Shown here piece after piece: positions 20,632 through 32,100 of a stretch of 64,000 nt of DNA. This DNA comes from Zelonia costaricensis (taxonomy: Eukaryota > Euglenozoa > Kinetoplastea > Trypanosomatida > Trypanosomatidae): NCBI GenBank assembly GCA_030849075.1, contig JASAOO010003537.1, forward strand, positions 38,283 to 102,282, read 5' to 3'. Both the position numbers and the translations under genes were made by a program. The notes under the pieces are model-generated. The model made no database searches. It was not told the origin of the DNA and worked only from the letters and a program-made list of their open reading frames with translations. The number at the start of each line of letters is the position of its first letter. Position 1 is the stretch's first letter.

Positions 20632-23600
20632 CTTGCTCGTGGGGGATGGGAGGAGGGGGGGGGCCAGCGATGAGGATTAAGGGTGATGGAGGTGCAGGCT
20701 GGGAAGTCCTTGGCGGGTGCACGGTCCGCTGTAGTGAGATTCACTCAACTCCTCAGACGCGGCGATACAGGGCGACCCGGCCCAGCCGTATTGCTCGCAA
20801 GGAAACCCAATACACAACCAGCTGCTAAGGTTGCCAGGCGATCAGCAACACCCCGCACGCAGCGTGGAAAGGAGAGACAGAGAAAAAAAAAGACAGCAGG
20901 GCGCGTGCGCTGACGCTTGCTGAGAACCCGGCGAGTCGAGGGCACGCACTGAAACCTCACACACACACACACACACCAACGCACAAAAAGAAGATCTAAA
21001 CAAACGAGCACGACCGACAAGACAAGAGACTGACGGAGAAGAGCACGGTGAGGCGCGGACGGTGGTTCAGTTGCTTGTTGTTGTTCGCGGCTGATCGGGA
21101 GAGGCGCGAAGACGGCGGTGCCACCGATCAGATCCCCTGTCACGCGCTCTCACTCTCTATGGCGATCTCCTTCTCCACACGCAGAAAACAAAACTAAGCC
21201 CTTCGCTGTGCACCGCACGGCGGCGTAGGAGAGGAACAAAGATGAGCGAAAGGGGAAAAGACAACGGAACAGAAAAAACGAAACGCTGCAAAACGAAGAG
21301 CCGCAAGCACAAACTCAGCACGCTAGAGGCGTGTGAGCGGAGGCAAGGGAGAGACGCGCCTCCGGTGGCAGCAGCAGCAGTGCTCAGGACGAGGCAAAGG
21401 CGCAGGCGTAGGTCGGGATGCGTGCAACGGGAGAGAGAGAGATAGGGGGGAGAAGGAGAAGCGGGCGTGGAGGCTGCGGGTTCAACCACGATGGCAGGTG
21501 TCACGCAGGCGCAGAAAGAAGGCCGAAGTGGGAAAAATGAGGGAGGGCGAGAAAAAAAAAAACAGAAAAAAAGGAAAGAGGGAGAGGAGCGCAGGTGTAA
21601 TTGCGTGAGGTCGCTGCGAAAGTCCGTGTTCACGTTTGCTCGTCTGGGGTCCTCTCCTCGTCGCGCCGCTCAACCACCTCAGGACCGCGTCCTCGAGTCG
21701 CCCTTCACTGACGCGCCGTCTCCTCCTCTCCGCGTGCGCGGATCCGGCCAGGACAGAAGAAAAAAAAAAAAAGCGTGGCAGAGAAAACAAAAAAAACACC
21801 GAAAGGAATGTCAGAAAAACAGAAAGAAGAAGCGAGGGTTGAGCGGAGGAGCAACAGTTCAGCGCGAGTGCGCCTCGAGAGGAAACGCACGACGACAGTG
21901 TCCGCGGAAACACAGGCAAACACACAAGCAGACGCACACACACATACACACAAACGCACGCAAGCAGACGCACACGCTGAGGGGGGGGAGGTGATGCGCT
22001 CGTGAGGCAGGGAACCGAGTTGGCGAAGGTACAGCAAGAGAGGGAGAGGGAGTGGAGGAAAAAAGGAGAAAGAGAGAACGTACACTAGAAGCACGCTTGA
22101 CAAACCCGCACACGCACACGCACGCGAGGGCGCCGCTACGGCACGCACCAGCTAAGAAGCGGAAAAGAAGACGTCAAAGGCAAGAGGGCAAAGAGAAGAA
22201 CAAACAAGCAAAAAAATACGAAGAACGAGAAGAGGGACGTGCGGGGTGGGAAGAGGGGGAATGGAGAGGGTGGCGAGTGGGAGGGGTTGTCGTTGGGAGC
22301 GAGGAGGGGAAAGGGGGGGTTAATGGGGAGCTCGAGCAACGGAAGGACCAGCGGCAGGGCGTGTGAAGGACGGAGCAAAGCGCACACGCGGGCGTACACA
22401 GGGCACGACACCCGACAAATGGCAGCAGGAGACACGGAGAAAAAAAAGAGAGAAGGGAAGAAAGTCGGGAGGTGCTGAACTCAAGAGCAGGAGAAGAAGC
22501 GTGTTGGGTGCCTCTTTGGAGAACCCGTTTCCTCGTACTGCTTTCTTGCTTGCTTGTGTTTCTTGAGCCGGCTCCCTGTGCGCTCGGGCAGCGCTACACA
22601 CTATCAGACAATAGATAGAGGTATAGATATATAAAGAGAGGTGGAGGTGTAGGCGTGCAAGGGTGCTGTGCTTGAGGGGGCAAGCGAGCCAGGGAAGGTT
22701 GGCTGGGGAGGGGGGAGGCCAGCGAAACAGAACGCACGAAGGTTGTGCTCGAAGGAGGAGAGCGCGGAGAACTCGTTGGGCGAATGCGATGAGATGATAG
22801 TGGAGATAGGGCGGAGGCCTCCCTGCGTCACGGTGGGAGGAGGGCGTACCAGGAGCAGCAAGGTGACGTCCGATGGAGGAAGCGGGTGAAAGGGCAAACA
22901 CGGAGACGAAGAAAAATAGAGAGGCGCGTGCGTGCACGCGTGTGTGCTGCACTCACACCGAATCGCCCCCTTAGCTCCTACACACGCACAAGACGGCTGC
23001 TGCGGAGGCCGGTGAACGATGCGGAGGCAAAGCGGGTACGTCTCGTCGCGTGCCACAGCGGAGAGATGGAACTCGAGAGTGAGCGGCGCGCGAGCCGGGG
23101 TGGGGGAGGTCCACAAACGTGGGGATCGGAATGCAAACGGCAGGTGCGAAGCGGAGCGAGGGGGGAGGACGAGAAGCCGCAGAAGCCGCGGCCGGAGGTG
23201 GAGTGGCTTTGGTAAAGAGCAAACGGGGTTCGGGAAGACGGAGAAGGGGTCCACAGCAGCAGCGTGTTGTTTCCGAAAACACGAGAAGGGAAGCAGCGAG
23301 CTGAAATGAAGTTGAAGCGAGGGAGGGCGAGAAGCGGATTGCGAAGAACCGAGAAGCTTCCGGCTCCGGGGAATGGAGAGAGAGGCGGAGTGAGGGAGGG
23401 AGGGAGAGAACGGGGTGCGGATGACTGGGAAAGCACAGTGAAGGCACTGCGTCGGCTGTGAGATGAAGATGGAGAACGAAGTACGGGATGGAGGGGGGTG
23501 GGATGGGGGGCGGATGCGCTTTAGGTATGACGCTGTCTTGTTGTGAGTGGGTAGAGGTAGAGAGTGGGCCAGGAAATGGAGTGCAAGGATGGCGGCAAGG

Positions 23601-24477
23601 CAACTTGCCAATCGAGTGGAGAAGCTCGAGAAGGGGATGTAAAACGGCTCGTGAGGGGTGTTTGGGGGGCACGTACTGTAGCGGATGAAGGTTTCACGAG
23701 ATACCATGTATTTAGTGCGTGTGCGTGCGTGTGCTCGCGAAAAGGGTGGGACCGGGCACACAAAAGCGGTGCGGCACCCGTGACAGTCGAGCAGCGGCAA
23801 TGCGTGCAGAAGGAGATGCTCAGATAGGCAAGAGGTGGAGTGGAAAACGTGCAGGAAGGGGGGGGAGATGACACGTGGGAGTCTAGGACATCAACACCTT
23901 CGTCACTTCGAGGGGGAAGGAGATGCGCTGGCGGCACACGAGAATGAAATGCGCGCACTCACTCGGCTTACCCGCGCTGAAGTCGGAAATCGGTGAACCG
24001 CTCCGTGTTGTGGTTGTTTTCTTCTGCAGCCCGTTTCCCCACCCTATCCCCGCTTGGGACGCACGCACGCGGACGCTGACCACACGACATCATGCGTAGC
24101 CAGTAGCGTGGTGTTTGCGGATTGCGCCTCAGCGGTGGTGTTCGCCCAGTGCTGCTGCGTTGCGTCACCCGGTGGGAGCGGAAGAGCGCCGGCTAGCCTC
24201 ACGGAGGACATATAGGGGGGGGGTCGCTGGTATGGCGCCTTTCTCTGCCGTTGGCGGCCAGCGTGCCCGCCCCTACGAGGCGGCACGTAAAGCCCGATGA
24301 GACGAGCGAGTGACACGCGACTCCCCGAGGCCGGGCGAAAAGAGGGCAAAGAAGGGCACCGGCGCATCCGCTGCACAGCAGGGTGAGACGCATCACACAC
24401 ACACACACACACACACACACCTGTCCTCCCCCCCCCCACACATGCACACAATCTTGCACTTCCCTCCCGTCACCCGC
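20632..24477. other. 3.8-kb intergenic region, PPP phosphatase to ALG3
   Basis: Purine-rich plus strand with CA tracts (20957-20974, 21930-21960, 24394-24421). A 398-codon minus frame at 22604-23800 reads as Ser/Pro/Leu-rich pyrimidine-tract translation without domain or codon bias and is not called. The region probably contains the 3' UTR of ALG3 (stop at 24478) and the leader of the phosphatase gene. Confidence 0.65.
24394..24421. repeat. CA dinucleotide tract
   Basis: About 13 CA units next to a C run, 60 bases downstream of the ALG3 stop in the direction of transcription. Confidence 0.95.
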
Positions 24478-25971
24478 TCACGTTGCCTTCGCCTTGCCCG
24501 TCGGCGAAGCTGCTTTCTTTGTGGGCTGCTTGGTCCCCGCGGCTGGAGAGGAGGGCTGCTGCTTTGCCGCGGCGCGTGCAGGCGGGGCGGGCGACGGGGT
24601 CGGTGCGGCTGCAGCCTCGCCCTGCCGTGCCGCAGGTGCGGCGTCTCCGCTGCCGAGCGTCGCGGTGGGCTTCGCCGAGCGGGGCCTCGGCTCCCTCGTC
24701 TTGCTTGCCGTTGCTGCTGCAGCCGCGCTGTCCCCTTCCTTCCCGGCGGCAGGGCTGTCCCGACCCAGGAAGAGAATCGCGACGAGCACGAGCGCAAAGC
24801 CGCCCTGCAGCATCATCGAAGTGTACCGTGTGGGCGGGTACGGCTCGAAGCCCTGGCGAATCAGGGCAAAGCTTGCCAACCGCAGCAGCCGCGGGTACGT
24901 CGTCGCGGCGAGCACGAAGGGCACCGTGTGGTAGAACCACGTGTAGAACTGGTAGTGCAACGAGCGCGCAAACATGACACCGACGAGGTTGGCCTCAAAG
25001 AAGGTCACCACAGTCGCAGCGAAGACCGCTTGCTCCTCCTCCTCCGCGTCCGCACCCGTGCTGCTGGCCTCCGCCGGCGCCGGCACGGTGTCGGCGATGG
25101 CGGGGCGCAAGACACGCGCCTCGGCCCTCGTCAGGTAGGTGCGCTTGGCCCAGCGCATGCGCCAGAGCAGCACCCACGCCCCGGCCGTGGCACCGAGCAG
25201 TGCCAGGCCGAAGTTGGGGTCCACAAAAAGCGCGTTGTCGAGAAACTGGTAGTTCACCGACCACCGCTGCGTGAAGACGCGGCCCAGCTCGAAGCCCTTG
25301 GTCAGGTACGCCTCGTAGTCGTGCGCGAGGAAGGGCAGGCCGGCGACAAGCTGCACGGCGGCGCACACCGCGAGATAGTAGACAACGCGCCACAGCGGCA
25401 GCGTGCGCAGCATCACGTACAGCATGCCGGGCGCAAAGAGCAACACGTTCATCTTGACAGACACGGCGAAGCTGTAGCACAGGCACCCGAGGAGCCAGCG
25501 CCGCGAGCGCTGCACCGCGCTGCCAGGCTGCCCGGCTATGAACGTGACGGCGGCGAAGAGAAACAGCATCGCCCAGCAGTCGTTGAAGAGGCGCAGCACG
25601 TATAGGCTGCGGATGCGGCGGGAGATGAAGAGCGGAATCATGACCTTCCACGTGTGCCCCGCCCGCGTGTACAGGCGCAGGACCATGGCGAGGGTGACCA
25701 GGTACACGCCGACGAAGATCCACTGCGCCAGCTCAATGTCCTGGCCCTTCTTGGTGAGGTAGTAGAGGACGCTGTAGATCCACACGAAGCCGCCAGGGTA
25801 CACGAGGGGGCCGGTGCCGCCCTTCAGGTTGCGGTAGTCCAGCTCGCCCTCCAGGAATCCCTGCACCTCCTCCATGTACGCCCGCCAGTCGATCTCCGTG
25901 TAGGGCACGAGGAAGACAATGGCGATGATGGCAACCGCCTCCACGGCCAGGGCTAGGTCCATGAACCGCAT
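24478..25971 (-). CDS. ALG3: dolichyl-P-Man:Man5GlcNAc2-PP-dolichol alpha-1,3-mannosyltransferase
   Basis: The 497-residue multi-pass membrane protein starts MRFMDLALAVEAVAI. ALG3 adds the first lumenal, dolichol-phosphate-mannose-dependent alpha-1,3 mannose to Man5GlcNAc2-PP-dolichol in the ER. The diagnostic N-terminal lumenal segment YTEIDWRAYMEEV is present at about residues 24-36, followed by the family pattern GTGPLVYPGGFVWIY (about 52-66). Many hydrophobic segments and a conserved Trp/Tyr-rich part (NLVGVMFARSLHYQFYTWFY) follow. The catalytic core ends near residue 405. The last 90 residues or so are an Ala/Pro/Lys-rich tail after the final membrane segment, without a clear KKXX retrieval motif. 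Trypanosomatids use short lipid-linked oligosaccharides, so presence of ALG3 fits a pathway reaching at least Man6. The nearest neighbours are not functionally related. Confidence 0.93.
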   Translation of the reverse strand: MRFMDLALAVEAVAIIAIVFLVPYTEIDWRAYMEEVQGFLEGELDYRNLKGGTGPLVYPGGFVWIYSVLYYLTKKGQDIELAQWIFVGVYLVTLAMVLRLYTRAGHTWKVMIPLFISRRIRSLYVLRLFNDCWAMLFLFAAVTFIAGQPGSAVQRSRRWLLGCLCYSFAVSVKMNVLLFAPGMLYVMLRTLPLWRVVYYLAVCAAVQLVAGLPFLAHDYEAYLTKGFELGRVFTQRWSVNYQFLDNALFVDPNFGLALLGATAGAWVLLWRMRWAKRTYLTRAEARVLRPAIADTVPAPAEASSTGADAEEEEQAVFAATVVTFFEANLVGVMFARSLHYQFYTWFYHTVPFVLAATTYPRLLRLASFALIRQGFEPYPPTRYTSMMLQGGFALVLVAILFLGRDSPAAGKEGDSAAAAATASKTREPRPRSAKPTATLGSGDAAPAARQGEAAAAPTPSPAPPARAAAKQQPSSPAAGTKQPTKKAASPTGKAKAT

Positions 25972-26820
25972 CCTGCAGGCCCGACGCGATGGCGCGGCAG
26001 CGGAGCGGGTAGACGAGGAGATCGGGGAGGGTGAGGGGGGGCCGTGGGGGTGAGCGGGGCCGTGGAGCTAGCTACGCGCCGACGCACAGCAAGAGAAAGA
26101 GAGAGCGGGGGACGGACTCGAAGGTGCCACTGGTTTGCAAAGAGGCTCCTTGGTCCGTTCTCGTCCTCGTCCACGACGCGTGTGCAGCGTGTATTGGGTT
26201 ATGCTCAAAGACAGATGTGATTTGATGATTGCGTGTTGCGCTTTTTGTTTTCTTCTCCTTGGCGACGGATCTGTGTGGTTGACGACGGCGTCGCCTCCTG
26301 CTCGCGTGGAGGGATGGGGTTTGGCCCAGTGGGGAAGGATGCATCGCGAATGGCGTGGAGGGGGGGGGGCGGAGAAGGTGGCGGTGAGGCAGTGCAGCGC
26401 ACGTGCAAGGCGAGAAAAGACGCATGATACTCGCCGCGCTCGTCACGGCATCTTTTGATTTTTTGAAGTTCCTCCACGCGAAGATGGTGGGAAAGAGGGC
26501 CTGTACACGGCAAGTAGAGTGTGTGAAACGCAATGCGAAGCGGTACTCCTCAGTCACCTCCTGAACGAGGACAGCAAGCAGCTGCCATGGCCTCCACGTC
26601 AATCGTGTGTGTGTGTGTGTGTGTGTGTGCTTGTGTGCTTGTGTTGTTCACGTTCCGCAGGCAGATGTCTGCCTTGCCTGTCGACCGCATCTGAGAGCCC
26701 GCACGAGGGGACAGCGCCAGGACACGACTGGACACGGAGAAAGACGCAGCGGTGGTCCGATAGACACCACGCGGGAAAGTGGAGACAGCAGCAGTCGCGC
26801 GGGCCACGCTCCCGCTCCGC
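25972..26820. other. intergenic region, ALG3 to Cdc20/Cdh1-like gene
   Basis: About 850 bp with a GT tract at 26605-26629 and a C/G-rich stretch near 26025-26060. It holds the ALG3 leader and the 3' UTR of the WD-protein gene. No gene is seen. Confidence 0.7.
26605..26629. repeat. GT dinucleotide tract
   Basis: About 12 GT units, roughly 200 bp beyond the WD-protein stop codon in the direction of transcription, so in its probable 3' UTR. Confidence 0.95.
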
Positions 26821-29178
26821 TCATCGCAGCACGGGCGTGGCAAGCAGGTCCATGTCACGCTGCGTTGTCGCCGCCTGCTGCTGAGCCTGGCGACGGTGCT
26901 GCCAGTGCGTCGCGTCAGAGGCGGTCTCGAAGAGCCGCCAGAAGCGAATTGTGCCGTCGTCGCCACCCGCGATAGAGGCGCAGCAGCCGGCGAAGGGGGA
27001 CTGCGCAAAAGGAGCGCAGAGCAGCAGCGGGCGGGCCCGGTGGCCGGGTAGCGCGTACATCGGCATCCACTCCCGCCTTGCATGCGCGTTGGCGTCGACG
27101 TCGCAGCGGGCGTTACCGCCGCCGCGCCCACCCGCACGCCCCGCGACCCCGTGCCAGCCGCTGCGGTGGTGGCGATGGCGGTGATCGTCGCCGTGCTCGC
27201 TGCCGTCAGACCCGGCGCCGCCACCGTCACCATCTTCCTCCGCGGGGTCTCGTTCCGCGTCGCCCTCGTCGGCCGCGTCCTCGCCATCCTCATCGCTGCG
27301 CCGGTACTCGCTTTCCCATCCGGCTGCCCCGGCTGGCGCTAGTGCCGCCCCAGGCACCTCGCTGCCCCCGCGGTCGTGGTGCAGGAGGGCCTCACGGAGG
27401 TAGCTCTCCCGACCCCGCGTGCCGCAGCGCCACACGACGAGCGCGTTGGGTGGCGCGCTGTGCCCCGCAGTGCCGGAGCCGCCGCTGCCACCCTCGCTGC
27501 CCATCGCCACGCCGGCCGCGTCGAGGGTGACGCTCTGCGGGGAGCCCGAGACGTCGTCGGTGCCGTCCCACGAGTCCCGCAGCAGCGTCGCCCCGGAGGA
27601 TGCGGCAACAATGGCGCTGCTGCTGCTCGTGCCGCTGGGCCGCGCCGGCGAGGAGTGGCGCCACCCACCCGGGCCGCCCCCACCGCCACCGCCGACGTGG
27701 TCGTGCAAGGAGGGGGCACCGGTCCCCAGGTGCCCCAGCTCGCCGTGCGACGCGGACGGCGGCAAGGGCAGCGCGGCGGTGTCCGGCGAGAGCGGCATGC
27801 CGGCGCCGGTGACGGCGTAGTGCCCCTCCGGGTCGTAGAGCGCCTGCGTGACCGGCGCAGCAGTCGACCCGGCGAAGGCCAGGACGGGGTCAGCCCCGGA
27901 CAGGTCGTACGTGCGCAGCCCCATGGCACCGGCCGAGGCCCCGACGAGGAGCGTGTACGAGCTGCTGGGGTGAAAGCAGAGAGCCTTGACGGAGCAGTCG
28001 GGGTCGACCAGGAAGACGTGCAAGGGGCGCTGCGGCGCACTCAGCGACCACACCTTCACGACGCCGCTGCCACTGCCGGTTGCCACGAGCGAGCCCGTCG
28101 CGTTCCACGACACGCTGCACAGGCGGTCGTGCTGCCGCAGGAAGGTGGAGGCCCGCTGCAGGTTGCTCTGCCCTCCGCTTGGCGCCGACGTCGACGTCGA
28201 CGCGGACGCGGACGCAGACGGCGCGTCGAGGCCGCCGCGCTCCTCCTCCGTAAGATCCGCGTCCCTGCCGAAGCAGAGGGCCGGCGCCGCCTGCCGCGCG
28301 TCGAGCGTGACGAGGCCGCGGGCCGCTGTCGCCGCCGCGCCGAGCCACGGGTGGCGGCCGCATGTACCGATGCAGCTGATGGACGACACCGACGAGCTCA
28401 ACAGCGCCAGTGCGCGGGCGGCGCGCGACGCGGGCTCACTGCCGCCCCCGCCGCCCAGCACGAGGGAGGTGAGGTAGCCCGTCGGTGGTGGGGGCATGGC
28501 GAAGGCGGTGGTGCACTGCAGGGTGCCGTCACCGCGCCCTTCGTACAGCTCCACCGCGCCGCTTGACGTGCCCAGGAAGCACGCCGTCTCGTGGAAGCGT
28601 GTCATGGCAACAGCCGTGGCCCGGCGCGGACCGGCGGTGGTGCTGGTGGTGGTGGTGGTGCCGCTGCTCGCTGACGGGGCAGCAGAGATGCGGGCGGTCG
28701 AGGAGGCCTGCCGCGGGTGGCTGGGGTGAAAGAGGACGAGGTCCTCCTGGAGCGCCAGCGCCATCAGATTGGCCCCCCACGAGAGGCAGCTCGTGTAGAA
28801 GTCCTCCTGCAGCCCCGCCGCACTCAGCACGCAGTACGGCGAGGTCAGCCGCGTCGGCAGCCACGCAGATGAGCGGGTGCGCGGGCTGATCAACAGGGAC
28901 AGTGCCGCGCGCGACGACATCCCTCCCTCGGGCGATGCGGGCGACCGGGAGGCGACATCGGGGCTAGTCACGGACGACGAGCCCGCGCCGGACGCGGAGC
29001 CGACCATGTTCGGAGACGACGCCGTCGGCGGGGCCACTCCAGTGAGTGAAGTGAAACGGCGGGCGTGGCGGGCCAGCGCCGACGGCGACGCGGCGGCCTG
29101 TGGGCTGGAGGGCAGCGAGGAGGGGGAGAGGCTGCCGCGCGCAGAGCCGCGGCCGCGGAAAGGGCTGCCGGCGGGCAT
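26821..29178 (-). CDS. divergent Cdc20/Cdh1 (fizzy)-like WD-repeat protein
   Basis: The 785-residue protein starts MPAGSPFRGRGSARG at the ATG at 29178; the frame runs ten codons further but begins with GTG. The segment entering the propeller follows the Cdc20/Cdh1 pattern: a short SPR motif (LLISPRTR), then PYCVLSAAGLQEDFY and SCLSWGANLMALALQEDLVL, matching the family's PxKVLDAPxLxDDFYxNLVDWS signature in order and spacing. Later blades include ETACFLGTSSGAVELYEG, GSLVATGSGSGVVKVWSL and a terminal GTIRFWRLFE, the family's final-blade pattern. Blades are separated by long Gly/Ser/Ala/Asp-rich inserts, so the protein is much longer than the usual 480-600 residues. It ends in Leu-Arg, close to the Ile-Arg tail by which activators bind the APC/C. 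A canonical C-box is not visible. The APC/C activator role is an inference; a WD-repeat scaffold of other function is the alternative. Confidence 0.65.
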   Translation of the reverse strand: MPAGSPFRGRGSARGSLSPSSLPSSPQAAASPSALARHARRFTSLTGVAPPTASSPNMVGSASGAGSSSVTSPDVASRSPASPEGGMSSRAALSLLISPRTRSSAWLPTRLTSPYCVLSAAGLQEDFYTSCLSWGANLMALALQEDLVLFHPSHPRQASSTARISAAPSASSGTTTTTSTTAGPRRATAVAMTRFHETACFLGTSSGAVELYEGRGDGTLQCTTAFAMPPPPTGYLTSLVLGGGGGSEPASRAARALALLSSSVSSISCIGTCGRHPWLGAAATAARGLVTLDARQAAPALCFGRDADLTEEERGGLDAPSASASASTSTSAPSGGQSNLQRASTFLRQHDRLCSVSWNATGSLVATGSGSGVVKVWSLSAPQRPLHVFLVDPDCSVKALCFHPSSSYTLLVGASAGAMGLRTYDLSGADPVLAFAGSTAAPVTQALYDPEGHYAVTGAGMPLSPDTAALPLPPSASHGELGHLGTGAPSLHDHVGGGGGGGPGGWRHSSPARPSGTSSSSAIVAASSGATLLRDSWDGTDDVSGSPQSVTLDAAGVAMGSEGGSGGSGTAGHSAPPNALVVWRCGTRGRESYLREALLHHDRGGSEVPGAALAPAGAAGWESEYRRSDEDGEDAADEGDAERDPAEEDGDGGGAGSDGSEHGDDHRHRHHRSGWHGVAGRAGGRGGGNARCDVDANAHARREWMPMYALPGHRARPLLLCAPFAQSPFAGCCASIAGGDDGTIRFWRLFETASDATHWQHRRQAQQQAATTQRDMDLLATPVLR

Positions 29179-32100
29179 TAGGGACGCACGGGCACAACGA
29201 GGGAGCACGGCAGCGTCGCGAAGTAGGGATAGCGTGAGACAAAGCCACCGGGACAGAGAGGGGGGGGACCTGCGGTGTGCGGTGCGTGGGCACGGGCGAT
29301 GTGCAGGTCAATCGAGCCCAACCTAGCGCAGCAGAGGTAATCACGAGCAGAAACGCGTGAATAAAGAGTCAGAGAGAGAGCGACGCTGAAACGCACACAC
29401 AAACGCACACACACACACGCACACTTAGAAGCACGCAGTCGATGCTCAGCACAGACGCGAGGAGGAAGCGGACGCACAAGAGAAGGAGCAACCTCAGGAG
29501 ACCACAGCGGAGGGTGCGGAGGGAGGACCAGGGGTAAGCACGGGGGTGAGGAAGTCGGTGGCTGGGTGGGGCGGTGGCGGATGATCTGATTTCCCGAAAA
29601 GGCCAGCCGAGCGGATGAGCTCCCCGCAAGGGAGGGTGACGTCGACACCGGCGGTGTGCCGCGGAGGGTGAGAAGACTCTACGAACGTGCTGGGATTGTA
29701 CTGGAAGTGATTTGTGAGTCGAGAGTGGGCCACGACAGCCGGGAAGAGAGACGGAGGCGGGAAAAAGCGATGGGTGAGAAAGAACAGAAGACGTGCCAGC
29801 AGTCGGCTGCAGTGTGGTGCAAGTGCGTGTGTGCGTGTGTGTGTGTGCACGTGTGTTTGTCGGTACAGGGAGCACGCACGCGTGCCGCAAGGACCACGGC
29901 AGAGAAAGAGGGGATGGGACTACAACGCTCAAGTGGGAAAGGCACCAAAAAAAAAAAAAAGGAAAAGGGAAGAGCGAAAGGGACGCCACGCGGATGGCAA
30001 CGGAGCGGGCTACTCGCGTCTTTTCGGCACGCCCTCGTCTTGACGACTCTCTTTTCGTTGTTGTTTGCGACCTCCGCTTTCCCCCTCTCCCCTTTCTGCA
30101 CCGGGAATGCCTTCTCGCCTGGGAAGCTGGGTAGGCTCGTCGGTGTGGCGGCGGGCGGGTGCGATGGTTCCCGCCGCGGGACGGGTTGTAACCCCCACGC
30201 GCGGTGCAGCGGTGTGTTGTGGAGCGAATGCGGGCGTCAATGCGCAAAGGAGGAGCAGTGCGGAAGGGAAGAGACAGAAGAGCTGTTGGAGGGTGCGTAG
30301 AGCCAGCGAGGCGTGACTCGAGCATAGCGGGGAGTGCGAAGTCCGGCAGCGCAGCGTTGCCGTGTCAACGCAGTGACACCTCCGTCAAACGCTGCTAAAG
30401 CGTCGCCTTCACGGACGAAGGCCAGCGGGAGCTCGTCGCGCTCTTCCAAGTGGTCAAGGGAACTCACTCTCCCCCCTCCCCCCTCCCCTGCTAGGACAGC
30501 GCGCGCGCGGCGACGGCGACCCTGCAAGTCATGCTCACGTTGTGTGCCACCTCTCGCAGCGGCGTCCTGCTCTGCACTCTAGTTTTGCTTGTCCTGCCAC
30601 CGCGTGCACATCCACGTTTGCACGCCTGTCACACGCGCCAAGCAAGAGAGGGGCGCAGAACGGAACCCCCCCCCTTCCCCATTGCACCACTCAACTCCTT
30701 TTTTGTTGTTATCTATCAGACTTGGTGCTTGATGCTTGCGTCGCATTTTCTTCTTTTTTTTCTTAGAGACCTAGACAGCGCAACACGCCGGCCTATGCGT
30801 TCGCTTGTTTGTTTGCTTCTGTTTAAGAAAAAAAAAGGGGGTGCCGCGGTGTTGTCTGTTGTCGTGCGCCTTCTCTGGCACGGCGCAGAAGTCACAGGAA
30901 GGAGGAGAGTCTGGTGAAGAGGGGGCCGTCGTGTAGATGGACTCATCCCTGCTGTCTTCGCCTGCGCGCCTCTTCGCTGCTCCGTTGTCTCTGCACCGCT
31001 GATGGGCCCACTCGCAGGGAAGTCTGCGCATCTCTCTGCGGGTACGCACGCACGGCGTGGGTTCGGCGAGGGCATCGAGACGGAGGAGACAAAGGTACGA
31101 GGGGAAAGGAGAGCCGCCACTTGCTCAGAGGCACGTCGGGTGGGGCTGGCGAGAACGCATAGCAGGGGCTTGGACTGCCCGACCAACAGCGGCTGCCTGT
31201 CCGTCCGTGGGGGACGCCCCAAGTCGGCACGCCAGAGCACGTTGTACCACAACATGCAGACGGCCGCCGTACTAGCCACCAAAAGGGAGAGCGCGGGTGG
31301 GGCAGAGGGCGGCGTGCGCCGCGTCGCATGCTTCGCTGACGCGCGCACCGCGCCGGCAAGAGGTGTCCACCACCACCACCGCCACCCCCCAACCCACGAC
31401 GGCCAAATCGCTCAGCCGAGGCACATCACCGCACACCCCGCGCGGACGCCAGCAAACATGGAAACGCACACGTACGTTCCGCAACTCCCCGCCACCCACG
31501 CGCCTGCGGCGTGCATGATTTTTCCTCGACGCAGCAGCGGCAAAAACAGCGCAGAGGGGATAGAGCGAGTCGAGGCCTCCACGACACACCTCACGCGCTC
31601 CCTCCCCCCCCCCCGCAGGTGCTCACGCCCTCTCGACGAGTCTCCTCCTCTCGTCCTTTAATCACCGCTCTTCACTCCTGTTCACCTTCCTGCAACATCG
31701 TCCACGACCGCCCAGGTCGGCTAGCGACAAGTCGTGAAACAAACAAAAAAAGGAAAAAAGCCTCACGCTTTGTCGTTTGTCTTTTCGTTTAAGATCAAAT
31801 AAGGCAAGCTCCGCCGTCGCGTGTGTGTGTGTCCGCTAGAGAAGAACCGTGTTCGGAGCATGGGAGATGAAACCAATAGCACGCACGCACACACACACGC
31901 ACACACACACACGCCGACGGAGACTCAGAGAGGGGTGTGAGAGAGGCGGGGGTGGGGGTGGTGGTGGGGGGAAAGCACGCAGGGAAAGAGAAGAGCCGGG
32001 GAGAAGTGAAGAAGAAGACGACAGAGCCAGACACAGAACGGACGCCAAGACAAAAAAAAAGAGAAGAGAGGGGCAAAAACGCTGACTGAAAACAAGGTCC

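Noticed and set aside
22604..23800. Minus-strand frame of 398 codons
   Set aside because: Composition follows the C/T-rich transcript strand, no motif is seen, and it overlaps purine-run intergenic DNA.
30716..31348. Minus-strand frame of 210 codons with a hydrophobic stretch (ALSLLVASTAAVCMLWY)
   Set aside because: It starts with GTG rather than ATG, the first ATG leaves little of the hydrophobic part, and no splice context supports it. The surrounding DNA might be a degenerate retroposon, but no element boundary could be identified.
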